From an uncultured Lachnospiraceae bacterium (GTDB lineage: Bacteria; Bacillota; Clostridia; Lachnospirales; Lachnospiraceae): 5,837 nucleotides of DNA. The translations under genes and the position numbers were made by a program. The notes beneath the pieces are model-generated. The model saw only the letters and a list, made by a program, of their open reading frames with translations. It did no database searches and was not told the DNA's origin. Positions 1 through 5,456 of the stretch are shown here, one piece after another (position 1 is the first letter of the stretch; every line of letters begins with the position of its first letter). The stretch covers positions 1 to 5,837 of the forward strand of contig CACZQU010000019.1 of the NCBI GenBank assembly GCA_902783305.1, given 5' to 3'.

Positions 1-2
1 AC

Positions 3-1325
3 GACCGGCCGGACCGGAGGGTTCATCTTACGGCTCATCTGAGAAGCCAGCTGGTGCTTTTTTTCCTGATCGACACACTGGCCTTTGTCGTGATCTATCT
101 TGAGACCTGGGATTTTTCGGCGGTATTATTTTATCTCTCGACCATGGTTTATTTCCTGCTGTTTCAGATCCTCGTCAGGAAGGTGTACCCCCAGGCCTCC
201 AGAATGCTGCTGAACAATACCTGCATGCTGCTGGGAATCGGTTTTATCATGCTTTACCGTCTGGATCCGGAGGCGGCCGGCAGGCAGCTGATGATCGCTG
301 CCGCAGCCTCGGCACTTTCCCTGGCGGTTCCTGTCCTGATCCGGAAATGGCGGGCGCTGAAGAATCTGACCTGGCTGTACGCGGGAGCCGGAGTGGCGCT
401 TCTGGCGGTCGTCTTCCTTCTGGGAAGGACAAGCTATGGGGCAAAGCTTTCGATCCTTGGTATCCAGCCTTCAGAAGCGATCAAGATTACGTTTGTTTTT
501 TTTCTTGCTTCTCTTTTGTGGAAGGATGTCAGTTTCTGCAAAGTGGCGGCGGCGTCTGTGATCTCCGCGCTGCATGTAGGCATCCTGGTGCTCTCCAGAG
601 ATCTGGGGACAGCAGTGATCTTCGTTGTCGTCTATCTTGTCATGATTTATGCCGCTACCCGCAGCCCTTTATATCTGGGACTTGGAGTCGTCGGCGGATC
701 CGCAGCCAGCGTAGCCGCGTTTTATCTCTTTGCCCATGTGAGGGAAAGAATCAACGCCTGGAAGGATCCCATGAAGGTATATGAAAATGAGGGTTATCAG
801 ATCGTTCAGTCTCTCTTTGCGCTGGGAACCGGAGGATGGTTCGGCATGGGTCTTTGCCGGGGGTTTCCGGAAAAAATACCCGTGGTGAAAAATGATTTCA
901 TCTTCAGCGCGATCTGTGAGGAGCTGGGAGGAATTTTCGGAATCTGTCTGATCGTGATCTGCATCAGCTTTTTTGTGATGATCCTGAAGACGGCCATGGC
1001 GATCAAGAGCCCGTTTTACAAGCTGGTGGCGCTGGGCCTGGGAACAGAGTACGCGTTTCAGGTTTTTCTCACGATCGGGGGATCGACAAAGTTTATTCCC
1101 ATGACCGGTGTGACCCTGCCGCTGATCAGCTATGGAGGGAGCTCGCTGGTGAGCACGCTTTGCATGATCGCCATCATTCAGGGTCTGTATATTTTCAGAG
1201 AGGACGAAGATGAAGAGATTGAACGCTTACGAAGACAGGCAGCCAACAGAAAGAGTTTCCTCAGGAGATGGGAGAGAACCTTCGTCCCGCCGTCAGACCG
1301 TCACCGGGGAGATTTCCGAAGATAA
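3..1325 (+). CDS. SEDS-family peptidoglycan glycosyltransferase (FtsW/RodA/SpoVE type), 5' partial
   Basis: This multi-pass membrane protein belongs to the SEDS family, which polymerises glycan strands from lipid II and works with a class B penicillin-binding protein. Counting from the GTG at 54, about twelve hydrophobic segments are visible. Conserved motifs include QPSE at 139-141 and neighbours, and NDFIF near 280-284 followed by EELGG; D281 matches the essential extracellular aspartate of the (T/N)DFIF motif in RodA and FtsW. The signature with TGVTLPLISYGGSS lies near 351-364. The frame stays open upstream of 54 to the window edge, reading DRPDRRVHLTAHLRSQ, and the GTG at 54 has no ribosome binding site, so the gene almost certainly starts outside the window. 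A charged cytoplasmic tail (residues 382-423) overlaps the next gene by 116 nt. Motifs place it in the family firmly. Whether its role is division, elongation or sporulation cannot be read from the sequence, though pairing with a short PBP recalls the RodA-PbpA pairs of Gram-positive bacteria. Confidence 0.93.
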   Translation, partial: DRPDRRVHLTAHLRSQLVLFFLIDTLAFVVIYLETWDFSAVLFYLSTMVYFLLFQILVRKVYPQASRMLLNNTCMLLGIGFIMLYRLDPEAAGRQLMIAAAASALSLAVPVLIRKWRALKNLTWLYAGAGVALLAVVFLLGRTSYGAKLSILGIQPSEAIKITFVFFLASLLWKDVSFCKVAAASVISALHVGILVLSRDLGTAVIFVVVYLVMIYAATRSPLYLGLGVVGGSAASVAAFYLFAHVRERINAWKDPMKVYENEGYQIVQSLFALGTGGWFGMGLCRGFPEKIPVVKNDFIFSAICEELGGIFGICLIVICISFFVMILKTAMAIKSPFYKLVALGLGTEYAFQVFLTIGGSTKFIPMTGVTLPLISYGGSSLVSTLCMIAIIQGLYIFREDEDEEIERLRRQAANRKSFLRRWERTFVPPSDRHRGDFRR

Positions 1326-2742
1326 GAAGCGTCGTGCTCCCCGCAGGAAAAACAGGGAATACGCGTTCGTCGTCCGCTTTTTTGTGATTCTTTTTCTGGG
1401 TCTGATCGCCTGGATTGTGTATTTCACGGCATTTCTGAGTGACGATTTTATCAACAGCCCCTATAATGCCAGACTGGACAGTATGGCAGACAGAGTCGTG
1501 AGAGGGCGGATCCTCTCCTCAGACCAGGAGGTCCTGGCCAGAACGATCGTCTATGAAGACGGAGAAGAGGAGAGAGTTTATCCCTATGAGAATATCTTTG
1601 CCCATGTCGTAGGATATGATTCCAATGGAAAAAGCGGGCTGGAGGCAGAGGCAAATTTCCAGCTGCTGAGCTCCCATGAGTTTTTTCTCTCCCAGATGAA
1701 GAAGGAATTTATGGGGATGAAAAATCAGGGCGACGACTGTATATCGACCCTGGATGCCCGGCTGCAGCTCGCCTGCTACTATGCTCTGGGAGACAGGAGG
1801 GGAGCGGTGATTGCCCTGGAGCCCTCCACCGGGAGGATCCGGGCGATGGTTTCCAAACCGGATTTCGATCCGAATATGATCGTCTATAACTGGGATTACC
1901 TGATCAGTGACGAGAATGACTCCAGCCTGCTGAACCGGGCGACCAATGGTGCTTATCCTCCCGGATCGATCTTCAAGATTGTCACTGCTCTGGATTATTA
2001 CCGCAGGAACGGAACCGTTGACGGATTCAACTATCTTTGTGAAGGGCAGATGACGGTAGGGGAGGATTCCATTCATTGCTATGAATATGCGGTTCATGGG
2101 CAGGAGGATCTGCGCTCCGCCTTTGCCAATTCCTGCAACTGCGCTTTTGCCTGGCTGGGAATCGAGCTGGGAGCCAGGAACCTGAGGGAAACGGCTCAGA
2201 GCCTGCTTTTCAACCACGATCTTCCCCTTCCTTCGTACAGAACCAGCACCTTCAGCCTGAGAGAAGATGCTTCCACAGCCCTTCTGATGCAGACCGCCAT
2301 CGGCCAGGGAGATACTCTGGTTTCCCCTGTCCATATGGCGATGATCACGGCGGCTGTCGCAAACGGCGGGGTTCTCATGCAGCCCTACCTGATCGAGGAA
2401 ATCGTGAGCAGTACCGGGGACAGGGTGAAAAAAAACACTCCGTCTGTCTGGCAGACATTGATGTCTCCGGAGGAAGCACGGATTCTCCGGGAGATGATGG
2501 AGCAGGTGGTATACGATGGTACCGGATATGCTCTGGCCGGCAGAGGCTACACTGCCGCGGGAAAAACGGGATCGGCGGAATATGATGAAGAAGGCAACAG
2601 TCATTCCTGGTTTATCGGATACTGCAATACCGAAAGTCCGGAGCTGGTTCTTTGTGTCATCGTGGAGGGAGGAGGCGCAGGCAGCGAGTCGGCGGTGCCC
2701 CTTGCCGCGGAGATTTTTGACGCATATTATGATCTGGGATAA
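1210..2742 (+). CDS. Class B penicillin-binding protein (peptidoglycan D,D-transpeptidase)
   Basis: This membrane-anchored transpeptidase cross-links peptidoglycan stem peptides outside the cell and is the expected partner of the upstream SEDS polymerase. The 510-residue protein has a basic cytoplasmic N-terminus (1-50), one transmembrane anchor (about 52-75), a short pedestal with the RVVRGRILSSDQEVLA segment (95-110), and a penicillin-binding transpeptidase domain from about 195 to the end. All three active-site motifs are present: SIFK at S253-K256 holding the acylated serine, SCN at S308-N310, and KTG at 452-454. There is no PASTA domain, so it resembles the short PbpA-like class rather than SpoVD. 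The ATG at 1210 has GAGAGG at 1198-1203 as a plausible ribosome binding site. The only alternative before the membrane anchor is TTG at 1219, so the overlap with the SEDS gene is real whichever start is used. The domain is certain; the cellular role is inferred from the neighbour. Confidence 0.95.
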   Translation: MKRLNAYEDRQPTERVSSGDGREPSSRRQTVTGEISEDKKRRAPRRKNREYAFVVRFFVILFLGLIAWIVYFTAFLSDDFINSPYNARLDSMADRVVRGRILSSDQEVLARTIVYEDGEEERVYPYENIFAHVVGYDSNGKSGLEAEANFQLLSSHEFFLSQMKKEFMGMKNQGDDCISTLDARLQLACYYALGDRRGAVIALEPSTGRIRAMVSKPDFDPNMIVYNWDYLISDENDSSLLNRATNGAYPPGSIFKIVTALDYYRRNGTVDGFNYLCEGQMTVGEDSIHCYEYAVHGQEDLRSAFANSCNCAFAWLGIELGARNLRETAQSLLFNHDLPLPSYRTSTFSLREDASTALLMQTAIGQGDTLVSPVHMAMITAAVANGGVLMQPYLIEEIVSSTGDRVKKNTPSVWQTLMSPEEARILREMMEQVVYDGTGYALAGRGYTAAGKTGSAEYDEEGNSHSWFIGYCNTESPELVLCVIVEGGGAGSESAVPLAAEIFDAYYDLG

Positions 2743-2747
2743 AAATG

Positions 2748-2776
2748 TTTACGGCGGATAAAAAAAGCGGTATACT
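2748..2776 (+). promoter_or_regulatory. Sigma-A-type promoter for the NUDIX operon
   Basis: A -35 box TTTACG (2748-2753, 4 of 6 consensus bases) is separated by exactly 17 nt from a -10 box TATACT (2771-2776, 5 of 6). It lies in the short gap after the PBP stop codon and would start transcription near 2783, about 40 nt before the preferred NUDIX start. I see no terminator after the PBP gene, so read-through from upstream may also contribute. This is a pattern match only. Confidence 0.65.
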
Positions 2777-2794
2777 GTTATCAAGTACGCATGC

Positions 2795-2827
2795 AGGAGG
2801 AGTTTCGAAATGAGGAGCGCATTATGA
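2795..2827 (+). promoter_or_regulatory. Shine-Dalgarno plus 5-codon leader ORF overlapping the NUDIX start
   Basis: The strongest ribosome binding site here, AGGAGG at 2795-2800, is spaced for an ATG at 2810 that opens a five-codon frame (MRSAL, stop TGA 2825-2827), not for the NUDIX start. Its stop overlaps the NUDIX ATG as ATGA (2824-2827), the usual arrangement for translational coupling. A second site, GAGGAG at 2812-2817, serves ATG 2824 directly. Whether the mini-ORF is translated is not known. Confidence 0.4.
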
Positions 2828-3264
2828 TCGAAGCAACAAGCTGCGGCGGCGTGGTAATTCATCGCGGCAAGATTCTTGCCCTGTATAAATCCTACAGAAA
2901 CCGCTATGAAGGCTGGGTGCTGCCTAAAGGGACAGTGGAGCCGGGGGAGCAGTTTGATGAGACCGCTTTGCGGGAGGTCAGGGAGGAAGCGGATGTCAAG
3001 GCAAAGATCGTTAAATATCTGGGCAGAAGCCAGTATAATTTCTCGGTACCGGAGGGCATCGTCAACAAGGAAGTTCACTGGTATCTGATGTCGACGGAGA
3101 ACTACCACAGCAAACCGCAGCGGGAGGAGTATTTTGTGGATTCCGGTTTCTATAAGTATCACGAGATTTATCATCTTCTCCGCTTCTCTAACGAGAAGCA
3201 GATCGTCGAGAAGGCATATCAGGAGTACCTTGAAATGCGTTACGCCGGAAAATGGGGGAAATGA
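2824..3264 (+). CDS. NUDIX hydrolase
   Basis: NUDIX enzymes hydrolyse nucleoside diphosphates linked to another group (X), in the cytoplasm and with a divalent metal. The 146-residue protein has an N-terminal strand with TSCGGVV, then WVLPKG at 31-36, and a NUDIX box at 36-58 (G, then E at 42, then REVREE at 50-55). The box fits GX5EX7REUXEEXGU except that the late glycine is aspartate (D57). The metal-binding glutamates of REVREE are intact. I chose ATG 2824 because GAGGAG (2812-2817) lies 6 nt upstream. An in-frame ATG at 2791 lacks a ribosome binding site and would sit only about 8 nt from the predicted transcription start. The gene appears to lead an operon with the two genes downstream. 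The substrate cannot be told: the WVLPKG form is shared by dinucleoside polyphosphate hydrolases and MutT-like enzymes. Confidence 0.9.
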   Translation: MIEATSCGGVVIHRGKILALYKSYRNRYEGWVLPKGTVEPGEQFDETALREVREEADVKAKIVKYLGRSQYNFSVPEGIVNKEVHWYLMSTENYHSKPQREEYFVDSGFYKYHEIYHLLRFSNEKQIVEKAYQEYLEMRYAGKWGK

Positions 3265-3267
3265 TCA

Positions 3268-3633
3268 TTGCTCAGATGGATTGAGGACTGGTACGCAGAC
3301 CGTTCCGTTTCAGAGCCGGAAAAAGTAAAACAGGAGATGGATGAGGAAAAGCCCCGGCGAGGGCTTTTCCTTATTACCTCGAGCCGTTGTCCGGACAATA
3401 TGATGGAGATTGTTTCCGCCAGGGTGCTCATTGCACAGGAGAAGCACAGCCCAGGGGCACCTTTGGTTTACGGGGCAGCCTTGGGAAAGGACAATGCAGT
3501 CCGGCTGGTTCTGAAGATCATCGGGGAGATGTGGGAAGCCTCCGGCGCGTTTGCGCTGGAGGAGTTTCTTCTGAAAAGAAATGAGAAATCAGAAACCTGT
3601 TCTTCGGAGGATACAGTCAGATGCGGGGGGTGA
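3268..3633 (+). CDS. Small protein of unknown function (about 121 aa)
   Basis: I do not recognise this family with confidence. The predicted 121-residue soluble protein has no signal peptide, membrane segment or cysteine cluster. After a charged start (1-30, rich in E, K and D) comes a hydrophobic strand, RGLFLIT. Next are CPDNMMEIVSARVLIAQEK, a glycine-containing stretch LVYGAALGKDNAVRLVLKII, and a helix-like C-terminal part ending in polar residues. It starts at TTG 3268, one codon after the NUDIX stop and in the same frame, with only a weak GGGGGA (3254-3259) as ribosome binding site. Later in-frame starts are ATG 3337 and ATG 3400. Its 3' end overlaps the DUF2953 start by 13 nt, which supports a real gene in a coupled operon. 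A terminator-like hairpin lies inside it at 3344-3371. That it is coding rests on length, sensible composition and tight packing. Confidence 0.62.
   Translation: MLRWIEDWYADRSVSEPEKVKQEMDEEKPRRGLFLITSSRCPDNMMEIVSARVLIAQEKHSPGAPLVYGAALGKDNAVRLVLKIIGEMWEASGAFALEEFLLKRNEKSETCSSEDTVRCGG
3344..3371 (+). repeat. Perfect inverted repeat, terminator- or attenuator-like, inside the small gene
   Basis: The arms AGGAAAAGCCC (3344-3354) and GGGCTTTTCCT (3361-3371) pair perfectly over 11 bp around a six-base loop, CGGCGA. The GC core flanked by an A run and a T run, followed by TTATT, has the shape of an intrinsic terminator, and because the arms are symmetric it would look similar on either strand. The tail after the stem is only moderately T-rich. 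It lies about 80 nt after the NUDIX stop and within codons of the 121-aa gene, so it could limit expression of the downstream genes. No function is proven. Confidence 0.5.
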
Positions 3634-4484
3634 TCTGGGCGGCAGTAAGGACAACAGCCGGATTTGCCGCCTTTTTGCTGGCAGCAGTTCTGCTTCTTTT
3701 CGTGCTGGTTCTGGTGATCCCGGTCCGCTACAGCCTTTTATTTCAGAAGGACAGGGAAGCGCCAGGTAAGGCAGATGCTCAGATATCCTGGCTTTTTCAG
3801 GCCGTATCGCTTTGGATCCGGGTTGAGGAGGAGCGGGGAAGGGCGGGGCTGAGAATCCTGGGAATCCCCGTCCACACCTTCAGCTGGAAGAAAAACCACG
3901 AATCCGGGACCAGGAAGCAGGCAGAGGCGCCGGGGGAGTTTTCCTGTCAGGATGCTGCCTCCGAAAACAGTAAGGCGTCCGCTGCCCGGAGAAAGGGAAA
4001 AGAGCGCCAGAATGCGGGTCAGGGTGATCTGAGCCGGGAAACGTCTGGTTCAACCCGGAAACACCGGAAGAAAAGGCGGCGTTTCAAGGGATCCCGGGTG
4101 GAGGCGTTTGTACAGTCGGTTTCCCGTCTGTGGGCATTGCTCCGGGAGAAAGAGACAGGAAAAGCTGCTTCAAAAACGGTAAAGCTGGTATTCCGGATCC
4201 TGTGCCAGGTATTTCCTTCCGAGATGGGAGGACAGATTTCGTTTGGAATGGAGAATCCCTGCAATACGGGGTATGTCCTTGCCGCGCTGGGAATGACCGT
4301 GCCGCTTCACCGGAACCTCGTCACCGTGACGCCGGATTTTGAGGCTGAAGAGAATTTCCTGTCAGGGGAAGCCTTTCTGAAAGGCCGCCTGATCGTGGGG
4401 AAGGTGATCTGGATTGCCGCGAAAGGGTTCTTTGACCGGGATATCCGGATGACCGTGATGCGGCTGCAGGGAAAAGCGTTGTAA
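3621..4484 (+). CDS. DUF2953 (YtfI-like) membrane-anchored protein
   Basis: The 287-residue protein has one strong N-terminal membrane segment (about 11-33). After a short globular part (to about 90) comes a long hydrophilic linker (about 91-159) with a very basic patch, KHRKKRRRFKG, at 147-157. The C-terminal part holds the pattern I associate with DUF2953: GGQISFGMENPCNTGYVLAALG (203-224) followed by TVTPDFEAEENFLSGEAFLKGRLIVGKVI (235-263). DUF2953 has no established biochemical role that I know. In Bacillus subtilis the related ytfI lies beside ytfJ, as here, suggesting a shared sporulation or spore-envelope link. GGAGG at 3606-3610 precedes ATG 3621 by 10 nt, and the start overlaps the preceding gene by 13 nt. 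The conserved parts and the neighbour agree well; the linker composition is probably lineage-specific. Confidence 0.85.
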   Translation: MRGVIWAAVRTTAGFAAFLLAAVLLLFVLVLVIPVRYSLLFQKDREAPGKADAQISWLFQAVSLWIRVEEERGRAGLRILGIPVHTFSWKKNHESGTRKQAEAPGEFSCQDAASENSKASAARRKGKERQNAGQGDLSRETSGSTRKHRKKRRRFKGSRVEAFVQSVSRLWALLREKETGKAASKTVKLVFRILCQVFPSEMGGQISFGMENPCNTGYVLAALGMTVPLHRNLVTVTPDFEAEENFLSGEAFLKGRLIVGKVIWIAAKGFFDRDIRMTVMRLQGKAL

Positions 4485-4494
4485 AGAAGAAGGA

Positions 4495-4538
4495 TGCCGG
4501 CCTTTACCGGCAGACAGGATACCGGCAGGAAAACCTGC
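4495..4538 (+). repeat. Two small hairpins and a repeated 9-mer in the ytfJ leader
   Basis: The 75-nt gap before ytfJ holds TGCCGG/CCGGCA (4495-4500 with 4507-4512, six-base loop) and GCAGG/CCTGC (4525-4529 with 4534-4538, loop AAAA). The 9-mer TACCGGCAG occurs twice (4505-4513 and 4520-4528), so the first GCCGG could pair with either copy. Neither hairpin has a T-tract, so they are not intrinsic terminators. They may affect mRNA stability or ytfJ translation, or may be incidental. Confidence 0.4.
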
Positions 4539-4559
4539 ATTCAACAGGAGGAGATAACG

Positions 4560-5096
4560 ATGGCGGGAAGTCATGAAGACAGAAAATCGACGGAAAACGA
4601 AGTCAGAGCGACAGTGGACTCGCTGATGGAGGGGATTGACGGATTTCTTGCCGCGAAGACTGTTGTCGGGGAGCCGATCCGGATTTCGGATACGACGATT
4701 ATTCCGCTGGCGGATGTTTCCTTTGCGCTGGGGGCAGGAGCTTTTGGAGGAGAAGGACAAAGAAACGGCGGAGGAGGAGCCGGAGGACGGATGACCCCTT
4801 GTGCCGTGCTGATCATCCAGAATGGAGCGGCCCGTATCGTCAATATTAAAAATCAGGACGGAATGGCAAAGCTCCTTGAAATGGTTCCGGATTTTATCGG
4901 CCAGTTTTCGGGCGGCTCCGACGGCGGCAAAACCAATGTCAGATCGGAAGCCGGAATGAAGGGAAAAAGGGAGGCCAGGGCGAAGGATCAATCAAAGGCC
5001 AGGGCGGAAGACAGGAAAGAATCCGGGGCGGACATTAAGACAGGAACTACAGGAACTCAAGCCGGAATGAACGAAAAATCCCATCCCGATCGTTGA
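4560..5096 (+). CDS. ytfJ: GerW-family sporulation protein YtfJ
   Basis: The 178-residue protein matches the YtfJ/GerW family, found in spore formers and named for a germination defect in Bacillus subtilis, where it is expressed in the forespore. The conserved core runs from about 13 to 115: a helix with VDSLMEGIDGFLAAKTVVGEPI, the segment TTIIPLADVSFALGAGAFGG (45-64), a glycine-rich stretch (69-76), and PCAVLIIQNGAARIVNI followed by LLEMVPDFI. The tail (118-178) is polar, highly charged, low in complexity and longer than I expect for the family; it contains short direct repeats. ATG 4560 is preferred because AGGAGG (4546-4551) lies 8 nt upstream; the longer frame from ATG 4494 would need a poorly placed ribosome binding site. 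It follows the DUF2953 gene in the same orientation, repeating the ytfI-ytfJ pairing of Bacillus. I found no convincing sigma-F or sigma-G promoter, so its regulation is open. Confidence 0.92.
   Translation: MAGSHEDRKSTENEVRATVDSLMEGIDGFLAAKTVVGEPIRISDTTIIPLADVSFALGAGAFGGEGQRNGGGGAGGRMTPCAVLIIQNGAARIVNIKNQDGMAKLLEMVPDFIGQFSGGSDGGKTNVRSEAGMKGKREARAKDQSKARAEDRKESGADIKTGTTGTQAGMNEKSHPDR
5040..5057 (+). repeat. Tandem 9-nt duplication in the ytfJ tail
   Basis: ACAGGAACT occurs twice head to tail (5040-5048 and 5049-5057), in frame, encoding TGT-TGT. Nearby, AGGCCAGGGCG recurs 24 nt apart (4972-4982, 4996-5006), giving an imperfect EARAKDQS/KARAEDRK repeat, and AAGCCGGAATGAA recurs at 4948-4960 and 5059-5071. 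This suggests the tail grew by in-frame slippage. Confidence 0.7.
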
Positions 5097-5099
5097 GCC

Positions 5100-5111
5100 T
5101 TCCGGCCGGAA
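5100..5111. repeat. 12-bp perfect palindrome after ytfJ
   Basis: TTCCGGCCGGAA is a perfect palindrome without a spacer, 4 nt after the ytfJ stop and followed by a run of seven A. With no loop it makes a poor RNA hairpin; on the minus strand it lies after the rpmB terminator. It could be a protein-binding site or chance in GC-rich DNA. Confidence 0.35.
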
Positions 5112-5135
5112 ACAAAAAAATCTGAAACAATAACA

Positions 5136-5157
5136 AGGCAGCGCGTAAGCGCTGCCT
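5136..5157 (-). terminator. rpmB: Intrinsic terminator between convergent ytfJ and rpmB
   Basis: AGGCAGCGC (5136-5144) and GCGCTGCCT (5149-5157) form a perfect 9-bp stem with a GTAA loop on the plus strand. Read on the minus strand, the stem is followed by TTGTTATTGTTT and later a run of seven T, and it lies 27 nt past the rpmB stop, so it best fits termination of rpmB. On the plus strand the following sequence (CATATCATAT) is a weaker tail, but it may also help stop ytfJ transcripts about 40 nt after that gene. Confidence 0.72.
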
Positions 5158-5184
5158 CATATCATATCCGGCATCAATTATCAA

Positions 5185-5370
5185 TTATGCCCGTTCGACT
5201 CTGCCTGACTTCAGGCATGAAGTACAAACATACATCTTTTTAGAACCGCCTGTAGTCTTGACTTTAACGGACTTGATGTTCGCTTTCCACATTTTGTTTG
5301 TTCTTCTATGGGAATGACTCACATTATTTCCAAAAAGCGCAGCTCTATCACAGATCGCACATCTGGCCAT
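5185..5370 (-). CDS. rpmB: 50S ribosomal protein L28
   Basis: The 61-residue protein is a typical Firmicute L28 of the large ribosomal subunit. It starts MARCAICDRAALFGNNVSHS, continues with SHRRTNKMWKANIKSVKVK, and ends SGRVERA, the normal full length. Four cysteines, C4 and C7 with C49 and C52, form the zinc-ribbon pairs of the C+ version; in some bacteria zinc-free L28 paralogues exist, but this is the zinc-binding type. The start at 5370 is set by AAGGAGG (5378-5384 on the plus strand) 7 nt upstream. A longer frame to 5460 would include the promoter region and is rejected. It is transcribed from its own promoter just after the recG stop and ends at the hairpin at 5136-5157. Confidence 0.97.
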   Translation of the reverse strand: MARCAICDRAALFGNNVSHSHRRTNKMWKANIKSVKVKTTGGSKKMYVCTSCLKSGRVERA

Positions 5371-5407
5371 GACAGCACCTCCTTGCTCCTTTATTTCAAC
5401 GCCCTTT

Positions 5408-5436
5408 ATCATAACAGATGAATTGTGCTTTGGCAA
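5408..5436 (-). promoter_or_regulatory. rpmB: Strong sigma-A promoter for rpmB
   Basis: On the minus strand, TTGCCA (5431-5436, 5 of 6 bases) lies exactly 17 nt from TATGAT (5408-5413, 5 of 6), which is preceded by TGT, giving an extended -10. An A/T-rich stretch just upstream (5437-5456) could act as an UP element. Transcription would start near 5401, leaving a leader of about 30 nt that carries the AAGGAGG site. This fits the high demand for a ribosomal protein. Confidence 0.82.
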
Positions 5437-5456
5437 GAGAAAATTTGTTTTTTTAT

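Noticed and set aside
347..784. 145-codon plus-strand frame inside the SEDS gene
   Set aside because: It is out of frame with a strongly supported membrane protein, is rich in cysteine, serine and arginine, and has no family resemblance.
1519..2604. 361-codon open frame on the minus strand opposite the PBP gene
   Set aside because: It lies wholly antisense to a gene with all transpeptidase motifs, has proline/arginine/histidine-rich composition with no recognisable domain, and shows no convincing ribosome binding site.
2743..2790. Intrinsic terminator between the PBP and NUDIX genes
   Set aside because: No stem followed by a T-tract is present; the A run at 2760-2766 belongs to the promoter spacer.
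4494..4559. Longer N-terminus for YtfJ starting at ATG 4494
   Set aside because: The extra 22 residues do not resemble the family, and the AGGAGG at 4546-4551 is ideally placed for ATG 4560.
4362..4991. 209-codon minus-strand frame across the DUF2953 and ytfJ genes
   Set aside because: It spans two well-supported plus-strand genes and their leader, and its composition is that of an antisense shadow.
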